Below, in pieces: positions 44,701-53,495 of a stretch of 64,000 nucleotides of DNA. The DNA is from Brevibacterium yomogidense (lineage in GTDB: Bacteria > Actinomycetota > Actinomycetes > Actinomycetales > Brevibacteriaceae), in NCBI RefSeq assembly GCF_900163715.1, contig NZ_FWFF01000001.1:62001-126000 (forward strand), in the 5' to 3' direction. Made by a program: the position numbers and the translations under genes. The notes beneath the pieces were generated by a model. That model saw only the letters and a program-made list of their open reading frames with translations, searched no databases and was not told the origin of the DNA. Position 1 is the first letter of the stretch. The number at the start of each line of letters is the position of its first letter.

Positions 44701-45525
44701 GTGACCTCACCCGCATTCCCCTCACTCGGCGCCCTGCCCGGGATCGCCCCCGGCACTCTGCTGGCGACGATCGCCGTCACGACGGAGTCGGGCACGCTCG
44801 GCCTCGCAGACGGAGCCGCCGCCTCAGCCCTGCGCCCGCTGGCCGCCGGCTCGGGCGACGTCCGGGCCGCGCGCATCGCCCTGGCACCCGGCGCCTCCGT
44901 CCCCGGCGATGCGCCGACGACCGCGCAGGCCGAGGCCGTCGTGACCGCACTCGTCGGCACCCGCGAGGGCACCGTCGCCGAGGTCGCCGTCACCCTCACG
45001 AGCACACCCACCGCCGACGTCCCCACGGCCGACGCCGAGGTCCTGGGCACCGTCGAGCTCTCCGTCCTCACGGACCTGCCGGCCCCGCAGCCCGGCGCGG
45101 CTCCCGGCACCCGCGAGTGGGCGGGCCTCCTGCAGGAGAAGCTCACCGCGGACAAGGAGTTCTCGGACCTCATCGAGACGTATGACGGCACGATCGGACT
45201 GCGGATCGGCGGACGCGAGGTCCACATCCGCGGCTACCGCGGCAGGGTGCTGGAAGTGACCTCCCGCTCGATCAGGGGAGCGGACTTCGTCATCGACATC
45301 AGCGGAGCGGAGTTCGTCTCCCTCATGAGAGCAGAATCCAACATGTTCATGGAGTCCGCGATGCTCAGGCGGCTCAGCTCCTCGGGCTCAGGGTACGAGT
45401 ACCTCCGGATGACGACCGCCCTCATCCGCGTCATCGACCTGTGCCGCGGCCTCGCCGCCGAGGCCGGCTGGGGTCACCCCGCAGCCGCCACCGACACCGC
45501 ACGCTCGGAAGGAGCCTCGGCATGA
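44701..45525 (+). CDS. unknown protein with possible SCP2-like C-terminal domain
   Basis: 274 residues from a GTG. The N-terminal 130 residues are Ala/Thr/Pro-rich and unrecognised (ALPGIAPGTLLATIAVTTES). The C-terminal part (WAGLLQEKLTADKEFSDLIE, IGLRIGGREVHIRGYRGRVL) resembles a sterol-carrier/lipid-transfer type fold in which a ligand-binding groove follows a helical start, but I cannot assign it firmly. There is no signal peptide. It overlaps the next gene by ATGA, so it belongs to the AtoE-hydrolase-synthetase operon and may bind the acid or its CoA ester. Confidence 0.5.
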   Translation: MTSPAFPSLGALPGIAPGTLLATIAVTTESGTLGLADGAAASALRPLAAGSGDVRAARIALAPGASVPGDAPTTAQAEAVVTALVGTREGTVAEVAVTLTSTPTADVPTADAEVLGTVELSVLTDLPAPQPGAAPGTREWAGLLQEKLTADKEFSDLIETYDGTIGLRIGGREVHIRGYRGRVLEVTSRSIRGADFVIDISGAEFVSLMRAESNMFMESAMLRRLSSSGSGYEYLRMTTALIRVIDLCRGLAAEAGWGHPAAATDTARSEGASA

Positions 45526-46514
45526 CCACGACCTCCCCCTCATCCCCCGGCGCAGCCACGGCCGGCGACGGCGGCGCCGCAGCCGCTCAGCCGGCGACGG
45601 CCTCGGCGACGACCGCCTCCGCGACGGATCCCATCGCAGCGGACCGCCCCGCGCGCACCGCGCTGCGCGCGCACCAGCTGGAGCTCGACGGCCGCCTGGT
45701 GTTCGTCCAGGACTGGGGGCCGGTCGACGGTCTCCCGGTCCTCGCGATCCACACCGCCGGGCAGTCCGGCGTCCAGTACCGCGACGCCGCTCGCGAACTC
45801 ACCGCCCACGGCTACCGGGTGATCGTCCCGGACATGCCGGGGCACGGGCATTCGGAGCAGGCGCCCGGCGGGCCGGTCACGGACCTGGGCGACTACGCGG
45901 AGTTCTGCATCCGGGTGCTTGACGCGCTCGAGGTGGCGCATCCCGTCGTCATCGGCTGCTCGATCGGCGGCAAGATCTCCCTGGATGTGGGCATCCGCAT
46001 GGGTGACCGCGTCCGCGCGGTGGTCGCGATGGCGGCGAACGCGGATCGCGGCCAGGTGAATGTGAAGGCGATGCGGCGCGAGCTCAACGACATCTCCACC
46101 CCGTCCCGCTCCGATCGCACATACTGGGGCACGCGCGCCGTCGTCGGCAGCGCGGTCCCGGAGGCCCGCCGCGAGATCATCGCCCGCATGCACCGCCGCG
46201 AGGATCCGGACATCTCGAACTCCGACCTCATCGGCTGGGGCACGCACGACATCTTCGACCGACTGCCGGAGATCACCGCGCCCGCCCACCTGGTGGCCGG
46301 CAGCGGGGACCTCTGGATCGACCCGGACACCGTCCGCCGCGCCGCCGCGCAGATCCCCGGCGCGCAGTACACCCTGCTCGAGGGGATCGGCCACTACCCC
46401 ATGGAGGAGATGCCGGACTTCGCACCGGTCCTCCACGGCTGGATCCAGGACGCCCTCGCATCCGACGCCAGGACGGGGCAGGATCATGGAGACACAGGAG
46501 GTTCATTCTCATGA
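45522..46514 (+). CDS. alpha/beta hydrolase
   Basis: 330 residues. After an Ala/Thr/Gly-rich head of about 50 residues comes an alpha/beta hydrolase fold: oxyanion-loop region AIHTAGQSGVQYRDAARELT, VIVPDMPGHGHSE, nucleophile elbow GCSIGGK (Ser), and a C-terminal GIGHYPMEE carrying the catalytic His. It could open a lactone or cleave a ring or ester in the pathway fed by AtoE. ATGA overlaps at both ends tie it to its neighbours. Confidence 0.85.
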   Translation: MTTTSPSSPGAATAGDGGAAAAQPATASATTASATDPIAADRPARTALRAHQLELDGRLVFVQDWGPVDGLPVLAIHTAGQSGVQYRDAARELTAHGYRVIVPDMPGHGHSEQAPGGPVTDLGDYAEFCIRVLDALEVAHPVVIGCSIGGKISLDVGIRMGDRVRAVVAMAANADRGQVNVKAMRRELNDISTPSRSDRTYWGTRAVVGSAVPEARREIIARMHRREDPDISNSDLIGWGTHDIFDRLPEITAPAHLVAGSGDLWIDPDTVRRAAAQIPGAQYTLLEGIGHYPMEEMPDFAPVLHGWIQDALASDARTGQDHGDTGGSFS

Positions 46515-48223
46515 CGAGCACGGATCAGACGACTGCACGCACCCTCTACGGCCACCTGCACGACTGGGCCGCGGCGGATCCCGACCGCGTCCTGGTGACG
46601 CAGGTGGATCCGGGCGACCTCGGCACCACGCGCGTGACCACCGGTGATCTACTCGCCCGCACGCACGTCCTCGCAGCATGGCTGCGCACACAGGGGGTGG
46701 GCGAAGGCGACTGCCTCGCCGTATGGCTGCCGTCCTGGGCGGAGTCCTACGCATGGCAGTTCGCGGCGTCCGCCGTGGGCGCCCACGTCATCGGCGTGAA
46801 CACCCGCTACAACGTGGCGGAGGTGAGCCACGTGCTCGTCAAGGCCCGGCCCAAGGTGCTCGTGACGGCTCACGGCTTCCAGCGCGTGGACTTCCTCGCG
46901 ACGCTGCGCCGGGTCGCGGAGGGTCTGCCCGAGGACACTCCCACGCCCTTCGTCCTCGTCACCCCGGCCCCGGGTTCCGGTGAGGGACCGGACCTGGGTG
47001 CCTGGGACCTCGGCGCCGGCAGTGCGGATGCCTCCCAGCTGCAGGAACCCGCATCCGAGGCCCTGGCCGGCCTGCGCACGGACGGCGGCAGTGCTGCGGG
47101 GGGCGATGGCAGCCCGCTCGACAGTCGCGGCGACGTGCTCACGGTCGCCTTCACGACCTCGGGATCGACGGGCATGCCGAAGCTCGCCGCGCACGGCGAG
47201 GCCGACACCATCCACCACATGCAGTCCGCAGCTGCCCAGGTCGGATTCCAGCCGGGTGACCTCATGGTCGAGCCGCTGCCATACTCCGGCGTGTTCGGCT
47301 ACGTCGCGGGGATGGTCGCGCTGTTCGGCGGGGCCGGTGTCCTCATCCAGCCCGTGTTCGAGCCCGAATCGCTGCTCCGGGAATGGGCCGCGGAGCGCGG
47401 GACGCACTACGTGGGCGGCGATGACATGCTCGCTCGGCTGCGTGATGTGTGGGACTCCAGCCGCGAGGACCTCTCCAGCTGGCGGTGGACTGGGATCGGC
47501 GACTTCCAGGGGATGTCTGAGGAGATCGCCCAGTGGGCCGCTGCCGAGTTCGGCACGCAGACCGTGGGCGTGTACGGCTCGTCGGAGGTCTTCGCACTCA
47601 CGTCGTTCTGGACGCTCGGTGCAGACGTCGAGCCCCGTGTGGGCGGCGGCGGTCGCCTGGTCGCGGACGACTACACGTACCGCATCGCGGATCCCGCGAC
47701 GGAGGAGGAGCTGCCGGACGGTGAGCGCGGCGAGCTGCAGCTGCGCGGCCGGAACGTGGTGACCAGCTACCTGGGCGATGCCGGCGAGGGGAAGAAGGCT
47801 TTCTCCGACGACGGCTGGTTCCGGACCGGCGACCTCGCCGAGGCGATCGACGGGCAGACGTACGCATACATCTGCCGGATCGGCGACGTGCTGCGGCTCA
47901 AGGGCTTCATGGTGGATCCCGCTGAGATCGAGATGCACCTGGCGACACACCCGGAAGTCATCATCGCGAAGGTCGTCGGCCGCGCGGACGCCGCAGGCGA
48001 GACGGAGGCGGTCGCCTTCGTCGTGACGACGCCCGGCGCGACCGTGACGGGCGAGGACCTGCAGGCGTACACGAAGGCGGAGCTCGCCCGCTACAAGGTG
48101 CCGGCGGAGGTGCGCATCGTCGAGGACATGCCGACCACCGCCGGGACGAACGGGCGGAAGATCCGGACAGTGACCCTGCGCGAATGGGCGAACGAGCCTG
48201 TCGCAGAGGGCGCGGGGAGCTGA
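46511..48223 (+). CDS. acyl-CoA synthetase (class I adenylate-forming enzyme)
   Basis: 570 residues. The adenylation core has the ATP loop TTSGSTGMPKLA, GVYGSSEVFALTSFW, the DGWFRTGDLAE hinge, and the C-terminal catalytic Lys in TNGRKIRTV. It activates a carboxylic acid as acyl-AMP, then forms the CoA thioester. An Ala/Gly/Asp insert (residues about 155-200) separates the N-terminal parts. Substrate unknown; the operon context suggests the acid carried by AtoE and processed by the coupled hydrolase. Confidence 0.88.
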   Translation: MTSTDQTTARTLYGHLHDWAAADPDRVLVTQVDPGDLGTTRVTTGDLLARTHVLAAWLRTQGVGEGDCLAVWLPSWAESYAWQFAASAVGAHVIGVNTRYNVAEVSHVLVKARPKVLVTAHGFQRVDFLATLRRVAEGLPEDTPTPFVLVTPAPGSGEGPDLGAWDLGAGSADASQLQEPASEALAGLRTDGGSAAGGDGSPLDSRGDVLTVAFTTSGSTGMPKLAAHGEADTIHHMQSAAAQVGFQPGDLMVEPLPYSGVFGYVAGMVALFGGAGVLIQPVFEPESLLREWAAERGTHYVGGDDMLARLRDVWDSSREDLSSWRWTGIGDFQGMSEEIAQWAAAEFGTQTVGVYGSSEVFALTSFWTLGADVEPRVGGGGRLVADDYTYRIADPATEEELPDGERGELQLRGRNVVTSYLGDAGEGKKAFSDDGWFRTGDLAEAIDGQTYAYICRIGDVLRLKGFMVDPAEIEMHLATHPEVIIAKVVGRADAAGETEAVAFVVTTPGATVTGEDLQAYTKAELARYKVPAEVRIVEDMPTTAGTNGRKIRTVTLREWANEPVAEGAGS

Positions 48224-48305
48224 ACGGGGTGGTCGGCTGGCTCGGCACGGTCCGCTGGCCGGACTGCGCATCACTGAGCGAGACGACTTCCCAGTGGATT
48301 GATTA

Positions 48306-48318
48306 CATTTGTACAATG
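48306..48318 (+). promoter_or_regulatory. promoter region of the acyl-CoA dehydrogenase
   Basis: CATTTGTACAATG is nearly symmetrical and contains TACAAT (48312-48317), a good -10 box, 47 bases upstream of the ATG in an A+T-rich block. The gene therefore probably has its own regulated promoter. Confidence 0.5.
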
Positions 48319-48363
48319 ACGAAGATCGATTGATACCACGATCGACGGTTGAGGAGATTTCGG

Positions 48364-49551
48364 ATGACGCACAAGCCGCGCCCGCGCCCTGGCACACCCC
48401 ACTACATGACCGAGGACCGGGTCGAGCTCCAGCAGCTCGCCCGTCAGTTCGCCCGCGAGGTCGTCCTGCCGATCGCCAATGAGGTCGATCCGGAGGAGGG
48501 CGACTTCCCGCCGGAGATGGTCCAGCAGATGGCCGACATGGGCTTCTTCGGGATCCTCATCCCGGAGGAGTACGGCGGACTCGATCTGGGAGTGTTCGAG
48601 TACTGCCTGGTCGCCGAGGAACTGTCGCGCGCATGGATGAGCGTGTCCGGCCTGCTGGCCCGCGGCAACGGCATGGGCGGCGGGTTCTCCGAGGAGCAGG
48701 AGCAGCGCCTGCTGCCGAAGGTCGCCACCGGCGAGTACCTGGGCGCCTTCGCCCTGTCGGAGGCCGAAGCCGGCTCCGACGTCGCGAACATCAAGTGCAA
48801 GGCCGAGAAGGATCCGGAGACCGGCGAGTGGATCATCACCGGCACGAAGATGTGGTGCACGTACGCCGATCAGGCGGATTACATCATCCTGTTCGCGCGC
48901 ACATCCTCGCCGGATGAGGAGAAGCGCCACCGCGGGATCTCGACGTTCCTGCTGGAGAAGGAGCGCGGCTCCTTCCCCGAGGGCATGTCAGGCACACCCG
49001 CGCGGAAGATCGGCTACTTCGGGTGGAAGACCTGGGACCTGAACTTCGACGGCCTGCGCCTGCCGGCCGATGCGCTGCTGGGCGAGCAGGAGAAGGGCTT
49101 CTACCAGGCAGTGTCCGGCCTGGAGGTCGGGCGTGCGCACACTGCGGCCCGCTCGATCGGTCTGGCGCAGGCTGCGCTGGAGGACTCCATCGCGTACATG
49201 AAGCAGCGCGTGCAGTTCAAGCACAAGCTCGCCGACTTCCAGCACCTGCGGTTCAAGATCGCGGACATGGCCGCGCAGATCGAGGCCTGCCGTCAGCTGA
49301 TGTACCACGTGTGCACGCAGATCGACACGGGCGCGCGCTGCGACCGTGAGGCCGCGATGGTGAAGTACCTGGCGGCTGAGATGGCGGAGAAGGTCACCAG
49401 CGAGGCCGTGCAGATCCACGGCGGCGCCGGCTACACGAAGGACTTCGCCGTCGAGCGCCACTGGCGCGATGCACGCCTTACGAAGATCTTCGAGGGCTCC
49501 TCCGAGATCCAGATGCGGATCATCTCCGACGACCTCCTGGGTCGCGACTGA
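48364..49551 (+). CDS. acyl-CoA dehydrogenase
   Basis: 395 residues. FAD enzyme that introduces an alpha-beta double bond in acyl-CoA. Motifs: FALSEAEAGSDVANIK, MWCTYADQADYIILFAR, VQIHGGAGYTKDFAVERHWR and IFEGSSEIQMRII, the last holding the catalytic Glu. GAGGAGA precedes ATG 48364. It follows the acyl-CoA synthetase by 140 bases and probably acts on its product. The convergent TetR gene lies beyond a long palindrome. Confidence 0.94.
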   Translation: MTHKPRPRPGTPHYMTEDRVELQQLARQFAREVVLPIANEVDPEEGDFPPEMVQQMADMGFFGILIPEEYGGLDLGVFEYCLVAEELSRAWMSVSGLLARGNGMGGGFSEEQEQRLLPKVATGEYLGAFALSEAEAGSDVANIKCKAEKDPETGEWIITGTKMWCTYADQADYIILFARTSSPDEEKRHRGISTFLLEKERGSFPEGMSGTPARKIGYFGWKTWDLNFDGLRLPADALLGEQEKGFYQAVSGLEVGRAHTAARSIGLAQAALEDSIAYMKQRVQFKHKLADFQHLRFKIADMAAQIEACRQLMYHVCTQIDTGARCDREAAMVKYLAAEMAEKVTSEAVQIHGGAGYTKDFAVERHWRDARLTKIFEGSSEIQMRIISDDLLGRD

Positions 49552-49593
49552 GAACTGAGGGCTGGGCCTGGCAGGCGCCGCGGCCGCCCCTCA

Positions 49594-49663
49594 CGAAACA
49601 CCGGTTACGGGCTCGAAACACCCCCGCAGGGAGCGGTGCTTCGAGCCGGTAACCGGTGTTTCG
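49594..49663. repeat. 24-bp inverted repeat between convergent genes
   Basis: Positions 49594-49617 pair with 49640-49663 with a single mismatch around a 22-base loop that itself partly pairs. It lies 42 bases past the acyl-CoA dehydrogenase stop and 23 bases before the end of the convergent TetR gene. Bidirectional terminator or extragenic palindromic element. Confidence 0.78.
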
Positions 49664-49686
49664 CCGTGCAGGGCGTGTGTCAGGTG

Positions 49687-50301
49687 TCAGCGACGGTGCG
49701 GCGAACGCACCAGGCCGAGCGCGAGGTCGACCTGACGCACGATGATGTCGTCGGGGCTCAGCCGGCCATCCGGCCGATACCAGCCGGACATCGCATTGCA
49801 CAGCGTCACAAGAGCTCGTGTGGCGAACCCTTCGTCCGCGACATCGAAGTCGCCCGCGCGCACTCCGGCCTCCACGATGCGCCGGAAGACGGTTTCGGTC
49901 CGGTCCCGCTCGTGGATGACGCTCGCACGGTCGTCGCCGGACAGATAGCGGAACTCCGTGATCCCGACGGTCGAGGCACTGGGCTTCGCAACGACGAACC
50001 GGATGTAGGCGGTGACGGCGGCGACGAGCCGGTCGATGGGCGACTCCCCCGCCTCGGCTTCGGCAGCATCGAGCGCATCTGCAAGCTCACGGCCGGTCGC
50101 CTCAAGGACGAATTTCAGCAGTCCGTCCTTGGAGTCGAAGTAGTTGTAGAGGTTGGACTGTGACGTCTGGGCCACGGCGGCGATGCCGCGCATCGAGGCG
50201 CCGTGGAAACCGCGCTCTGCGAAGACCTGCAGGGCAGCGGCGATGACCGTTTCACGGTCGATGAAGTTCGGCGCTCGTCGTCGCAATCCAGCTTCGGTCA
50301 A
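49687..50301 (-). CDS. TetR-family transcriptional regulator
   Basis: 204 residues from a TTG start. N-terminal HTH: VIAAALQVFAERGFHGASMR, GIAAVAQTSQSNLYNYFDSK; the C-terminal part is ligand-binding and helical (SPIDRLVAAVTAYIRFVVAK), similar to FadR/KstR-like regulators of acid catabolism. It is next to catechol dioxygenase on the same strand. No palindrome of the CAAGAACG type is visible before its own start, but it is the nearest candidate to bind those seen at 43113, 53496 and 53719. The start codon is uncertain. Confidence 0.85.
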   Translation of the reverse strand: MTEAGLRRRAPNFIDRETVIAAALQVFAERGFHGASMRGIAAVAQTSQSNLYNYFDSKDGLLKFVLEATGRELADALDAAEAEAGESPIDRLVAAVTAYIRFVVAKPSASTVGITEFRYLSGDDRASVIHERDRTETVFRRIVEAGVRAGDFDVADEGFATRALVTLCNAMSGWYRPDGRLSPDDIIVRQVDLALGLVRSPHRR

Positions 50302-50357
50302 AACTCTCAGTCCTCGCCTGTGCCATTCTCAGCACGATCATCTCACGCGGTAGACCC

Positions 50358-50411
50358 ATGGACGTCATGGACGCCATGGACGTCATGGACGTCATGGACG
50401 TCATGGACGCC
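50358..50411. repeat. 9-bp tandem repeat upstream of the TetR gene
   Basis: Six units of ATGGACGTC (two with GCC) lie 57 bases upstream of the TetR start. The region 50302-50550 otherwise holds only the catA terminator; I see no gene in it. Confidence 0.92.
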
Positions 50412-50478
50412 ATCGCACACCGCGAACCGATCCCCCTCAGCCCCAATACGCAGCGGGGGGGGATAAAAGTAATACAGC

Positions 50479-50521
50479 GCGGCCCGGGCCGCAGCAGCAA
50501 TGCTGTCGCGGCCCGGGCCGC
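50479..50521 (-). terminator. terminator of the catechol dioxygenase gene
   Basis: Two copies of GCGGCCCGGGCCGC, itself palindromic, flank a 15-base loop and form a very strong hairpin 30 bases past the catA stop. On the minus strand it is followed by TATTACTTTTAT, a usable T-rich release track. Confidence 0.9.
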
Positions 50522-50551
50522 ACTCTAGAGCGGGCACAGCTACTCAGTCGC

Positions 50552-51397
50552 TCACGCCTTGTCCAGCTCGTAGTTGTAGACGGCAGTCCTACCGCCCTCA
50601 CCATCAGGCTGCGGGTCCAGCATCAGCTCCGGCTTCACCGCCTGTGCGACGTCGTCGTCATTGTGCTCATCACCCGGGAAGTACAGCTGCTGGATCAGGT
50701 CCTGGTGACCCGGAGCCTTCACGAGGATGTGCAGGTGGGCCGGACGCCAGGCATGCCCGTCGATGGCAGCGATCATCTTGCCTGTGGAACCATCCGTGGG
50801 GATCTGGTACGGAGCAGGCTGGATGGTGTTGATCTCGAAGTTGCCCTCGGAATCGACCGGCACGGTGACGCGCAGGTTCCACTCGGGGATATCCGGGGCG
50901 AACTGCGAGTAGTAGCCCTCCTCATCGGCCTGCCACAGCTCGATCGTGGCATCCGTGAGAGCGTTGCCGTCCACATCGGCGATACGACCGGTGAACTTCA
51001 GCCTGGTGCCCTTCTCATCGTCACGCATCGGGATGGTGGCCGGGGACTGGACCACAGGTGAGCCCGGGACGTAGTAGGGGCCGAAGATGGAGCCCTTGCT
51101 GCCCTTGCGGTCGCGCGTGACGATGTCCTCGATGGTGTGCTCCAGGAAGACGTCGAGCCACAGCGGCCACTCGCCGTCCTCGCCGACCTGGATCAGCCAT
51201 CCCTTGAGGATGTTGAACTCTTCGTAGGTCATCGAGTGTTTCTCAGCGATGTCATTCATCGCCTTGATTGCATCGCCGATCAGAGCCTGAGCGCGCTCGA
51301 GCGGAATGTCAGCGCCGGCGCCGGAACGCCCGGACTGACGGAAGACGTCTGTGGCGCTTGCACCGGAGTCGGCAGCTGCGGGGGAGTGGGTATTCAT
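50552..51397 (-). CDS. catA: catechol 1,2-dioxygenase
   Basis: 281 residues, intradiol ring cleavage of catechol to cis,cis-muconate. The helical N-terminal dimerisation domain (NDIAEKHSMTYEEFNILKGW) precedes the catalytic barrel. Fe(III) ligands are recognisable: Tyr in IFGPYYVPGSP, Tyr in PAPYQIPTDG, and two His in RPAHLHILVKAPGH. AAGGA precedes ATG 51397. It is the second gene after the FAD monooxygenase on the minus strand. Both genes are visibly less G+C-rich than their neighbours. A hydroxyquinol 1,2-dioxygenase is the main alternative. Confidence 0.88.
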   Translation of the reverse strand: MNTHSPAAADSGASATDVFRQSGRSGAGADIPLERAQALIGDAIKAMNDIAEKHSMTYEEFNILKGWLIQVGEDGEWPLWLDVFLEHTIEDIVTRDRKGSKGSIFGPYYVPGSPVVQSPATIPMRDDEKGTRLKFTGRIADVDGNALTDATIELWQADEEGYYSQFAPDIPEWNLRVTVPVDSEGNFEINTIQPAPYQIPTDGSTGKMIAAIDGHAWRPAHLHILVKAPGHQDLIQQLYFPGDEHNDDDVAQAVKPELMLDPQPDGEGGRTAVYNYELDKA

Positions 51398-51497
51398 GAG
51401 TAATCCTTCCCTGAGGGACGTGGATCAGCGATGAGGCGGTGCCTCGCTGTGGATACACGGGGGATCGAATGGCTGGTCATCTGAATCTAGAGGGTCA

Positions 51498-51514
51498 ATT
51501 GAGGCGCGTTCAAT
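51498..51514. promoter_or_regulatory. ATTGA-N7-TCAAT inverted repeat in the monooxygenase-catA gap
   Basis: ATTGAGGCGCGTTCAAT lies in the 156-base gap, 101 bases before catA. It could be an operator or part of a separate catA promoter. No convincing -10/-35 pair seen. Confidence 0.35.
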
Positions 51515-51553
51515 ACATCACGTCCTCCCAGTGAGACTGCACGGGCCTGATCC

Positions 51554-53443
51554 TTATGCTCGGACGAGATCGGGAGCTGCCTGCCGCGCCATGCTCTGTG
51601 CGAAGAACTCGGTGATCTCACTGCGCGCGCTCAACGGCAGAACATGCGCGACGTACATGTCCGGGCGGACGATGACCAATGCACCTGAGCGGTCGATCCC
51701 GCGGGCATCGAAGAAATCGTCGTCGGGGATCGTCGCATACACCTTCTCCCAGTCCGTCAGACGGTATTCGCCGACCTTCGGCCTGAAGAGACTCGGCACG
51801 GCATTGACGTCGACATCGTGGTAATCCTGCTGATAGATCACCTTGGCGTCGAAGACCCTGTCGATATCGGCGCCTGTCGGCGTGAAGAGGGTGACCGGCG
51901 AATCCTCCGAATCCTCCAGCCAGTCGGCGAGGTCGGCCACGGCGCTTCCGTCCGCGTCGGAGAATGCATAGAGCCGCCACCGCCCATCGGCCCGGAAATG
52001 GTGACCCACATGCACCGGCAGCGAGTCCGCCACACGGGAGACCAGCGCTGATTTGAAGCGCATACCTATCGGAAAGCCCTTGGCCAGATCCTGGTGATCA
52101 GCGGTTCCGGTGATCCTGGAAGGCTGGTAGTGCGTCTCGAAGCCGCCCGGGAAGTTCGCGGTGTCGACGAAGAAGTCCACGATCTCCTGCGGGCCCTCCA
52201 TCTCCTCCGGACGCTTGGACATCATCGCCGACCATTCCTTGTCATAGTCGATGAGCTTCTGGGCGACGACCTGGCGCTCCTCGTGGTAGGTCTTCAGCAG
52301 GGACTCATCGCTGCGGCCCTCAAGCACCTGCCCGATCTTCCACGCGAGGTTCCACCCGTCCTGGATGGAGACGTTCATCCCCTGTCCGGCCTTGGCGGAG
52401 TGGGTGTGGCAGGCATCGCCGGCGATGAATACCCGCGGATTCGCGTCAGGGTCCTGCCGGGCGGCCGCATCGTCGAAGCTCTTGGCCACAGTGTGGCGGA
52501 CCTCGTAGTTGCTGTACCAGGCCACCTTGCGGACATCGACTGAGTAGGGGTGCAGAATGCGGTTCGCCCGCTCGATGGCCTCCTCAGCAGTGGTGGACAT
52601 GACCCGTGCCCGGTTCTCATCGTTCGGGCTCTCCAGGGAGACGTAGAACCGCGTCAGGAATCCTCCCTCACGCGGGATGAGGAGGATGGTGCCGTCCTTG
52701 TCCGACTGGATTCCGCTCCTGGTGCGGAAGTCCGGGAAGTCCGTGTTCGCCATGATGTCCATGACCGCCCAGGCCTGCGATGCCGAGTCGGAACTGACTT
52801 CCGCACCGATGCAGTCGCGCACCCTGCTGCGTGCGCCGTCACAGCCCATGACGTACTTGGCGCGGACCGTGCGCTCCGTGCCGTCCGCCTCGCGGAGCTG
52901 GACCTCGACCGGATACTCCCCGCTGTCGTGCACTGTCAGGTCGAGGAATTCGAAGCCGTAGTTGATGTCGATGCGCGCCGGCCCGTTGGCGGCCCGGGCT
53001 GCGAAGTAGTCGATCACGCGAGCCTGGTTCACCGTCAGGATGGGGAACTCACTCACCGATGCCGGCGGGTCGGGAGCACGGGCTCCACGAGCGATCTCGG
53101 TGGGGTTCTCCGGATGCGGTCCCCAGAAGCTCATCTCCCGCATATGAGCGGCCTCTTGGGCGATGGAGTCGTAGAACTCGAATGCCTGGAACGTCTCCCC
53201 GCTGCGGGGGAAGAGCCCATCGGCCCGGCCGGCCGCAAGCCGTGTGGGTCGGCGCTCGATGATGCGGGTGTGGACATCGGGATAGTCGGTCAGCTGGGCA
53301 GCTTGAACGATGCCGGCTGGCCCCGCACCCACAATGAGCACGTCCATCGTGTCCGGAAGGTCCTCAGTCCGATCGATACCGGTCCCTGCAGCTTCCCTGA
53401 TGCGAGGGTCATGGCCGACGTAGCCGTCATGGTGATACTGCAT
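51554..53443 (-). CDS. FAD-dependent phenol 2-monooxygenase / 3-hydroxybenzoate 4-monooxygenase type
   Basis: 629 residues, close to MobA of Comamonas (639) and yeast-type phenol hydroxylase. FAD motif VLIVGAGPAGIVQAAQL (about residues 35-50), DG motif MGCDGARSRVRDCIGAE, GD motif VFIAGDACHTHSAKAGQGMN, and a C-terminal thioredoxin-like domain. It hydroxylates a phenolic ring with NAD(P)H and O2. Since catA follows it, catechol as product (phenol as substrate) is the likeliest reading; 3-hydroxybenzoate would give protocatechuate, which CatA does not use. AAAGGAG precedes ATG 53443. Confidence 0.87.
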   Translation of the reverse strand: MQYHHDGYVGHDPRIREAAGTGIDRTEDLPDTMDVLIVGAGPAGIVQAAQLTDYPDVHTRIIERRPTRLAAGRADGLFPRSGETFQAFEFYDSIAQEAAHMREMSFWGPHPENPTEIARGARAPDPPASVSEFPILTVNQARVIDYFAARAANGPARIDINYGFEFLDLTVHDSGEYPVEVQLREADGTERTVRAKYVMGCDGARSRVRDCIGAEVSSDSASQAWAVMDIMANTDFPDFRTRSGIQSDKDGTILLIPREGGFLTRFYVSLESPNDENRARVMSTTAEEAIERANRILHPYSVDVRKVAWYSNYEVRHTVAKSFDDAAARQDPDANPRVFIAGDACHTHSAKAGQGMNVSIQDGWNLAWKIGQVLEGRSDESLLKTYHEERQVVAQKLIDYDKEWSAMMSKRPEEMEGPQEIVDFFVDTANFPGGFETHYQPSRITGTADHQDLAKGFPIGMRFKSALVSRVADSLPVHVGHHFRADGRWRLYAFSDADGSAVADLADWLEDSEDSPVTLFTPTGADIDRVFDAKVIYQQDYHDVDVNAVPSLFRPKVGEYRLTDWEKVYATIPDDDFFDARGIDRSGALVIVRPDMYVAHVLPLSARSEITEFFAQSMARQAAPDLVRA

Positions 53444-53495
53444 CTTGTCAGCTCCTTTGCTGTGCGAGTCGAACCGCACGAGTGCGATCAACGAA

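Noticed and set aside
43287..45227. 646-residue minus-strand frame over atoE
   Set aside because: Antisense of a membrane protein gene; composition is Arg/Asp/Glu noise.
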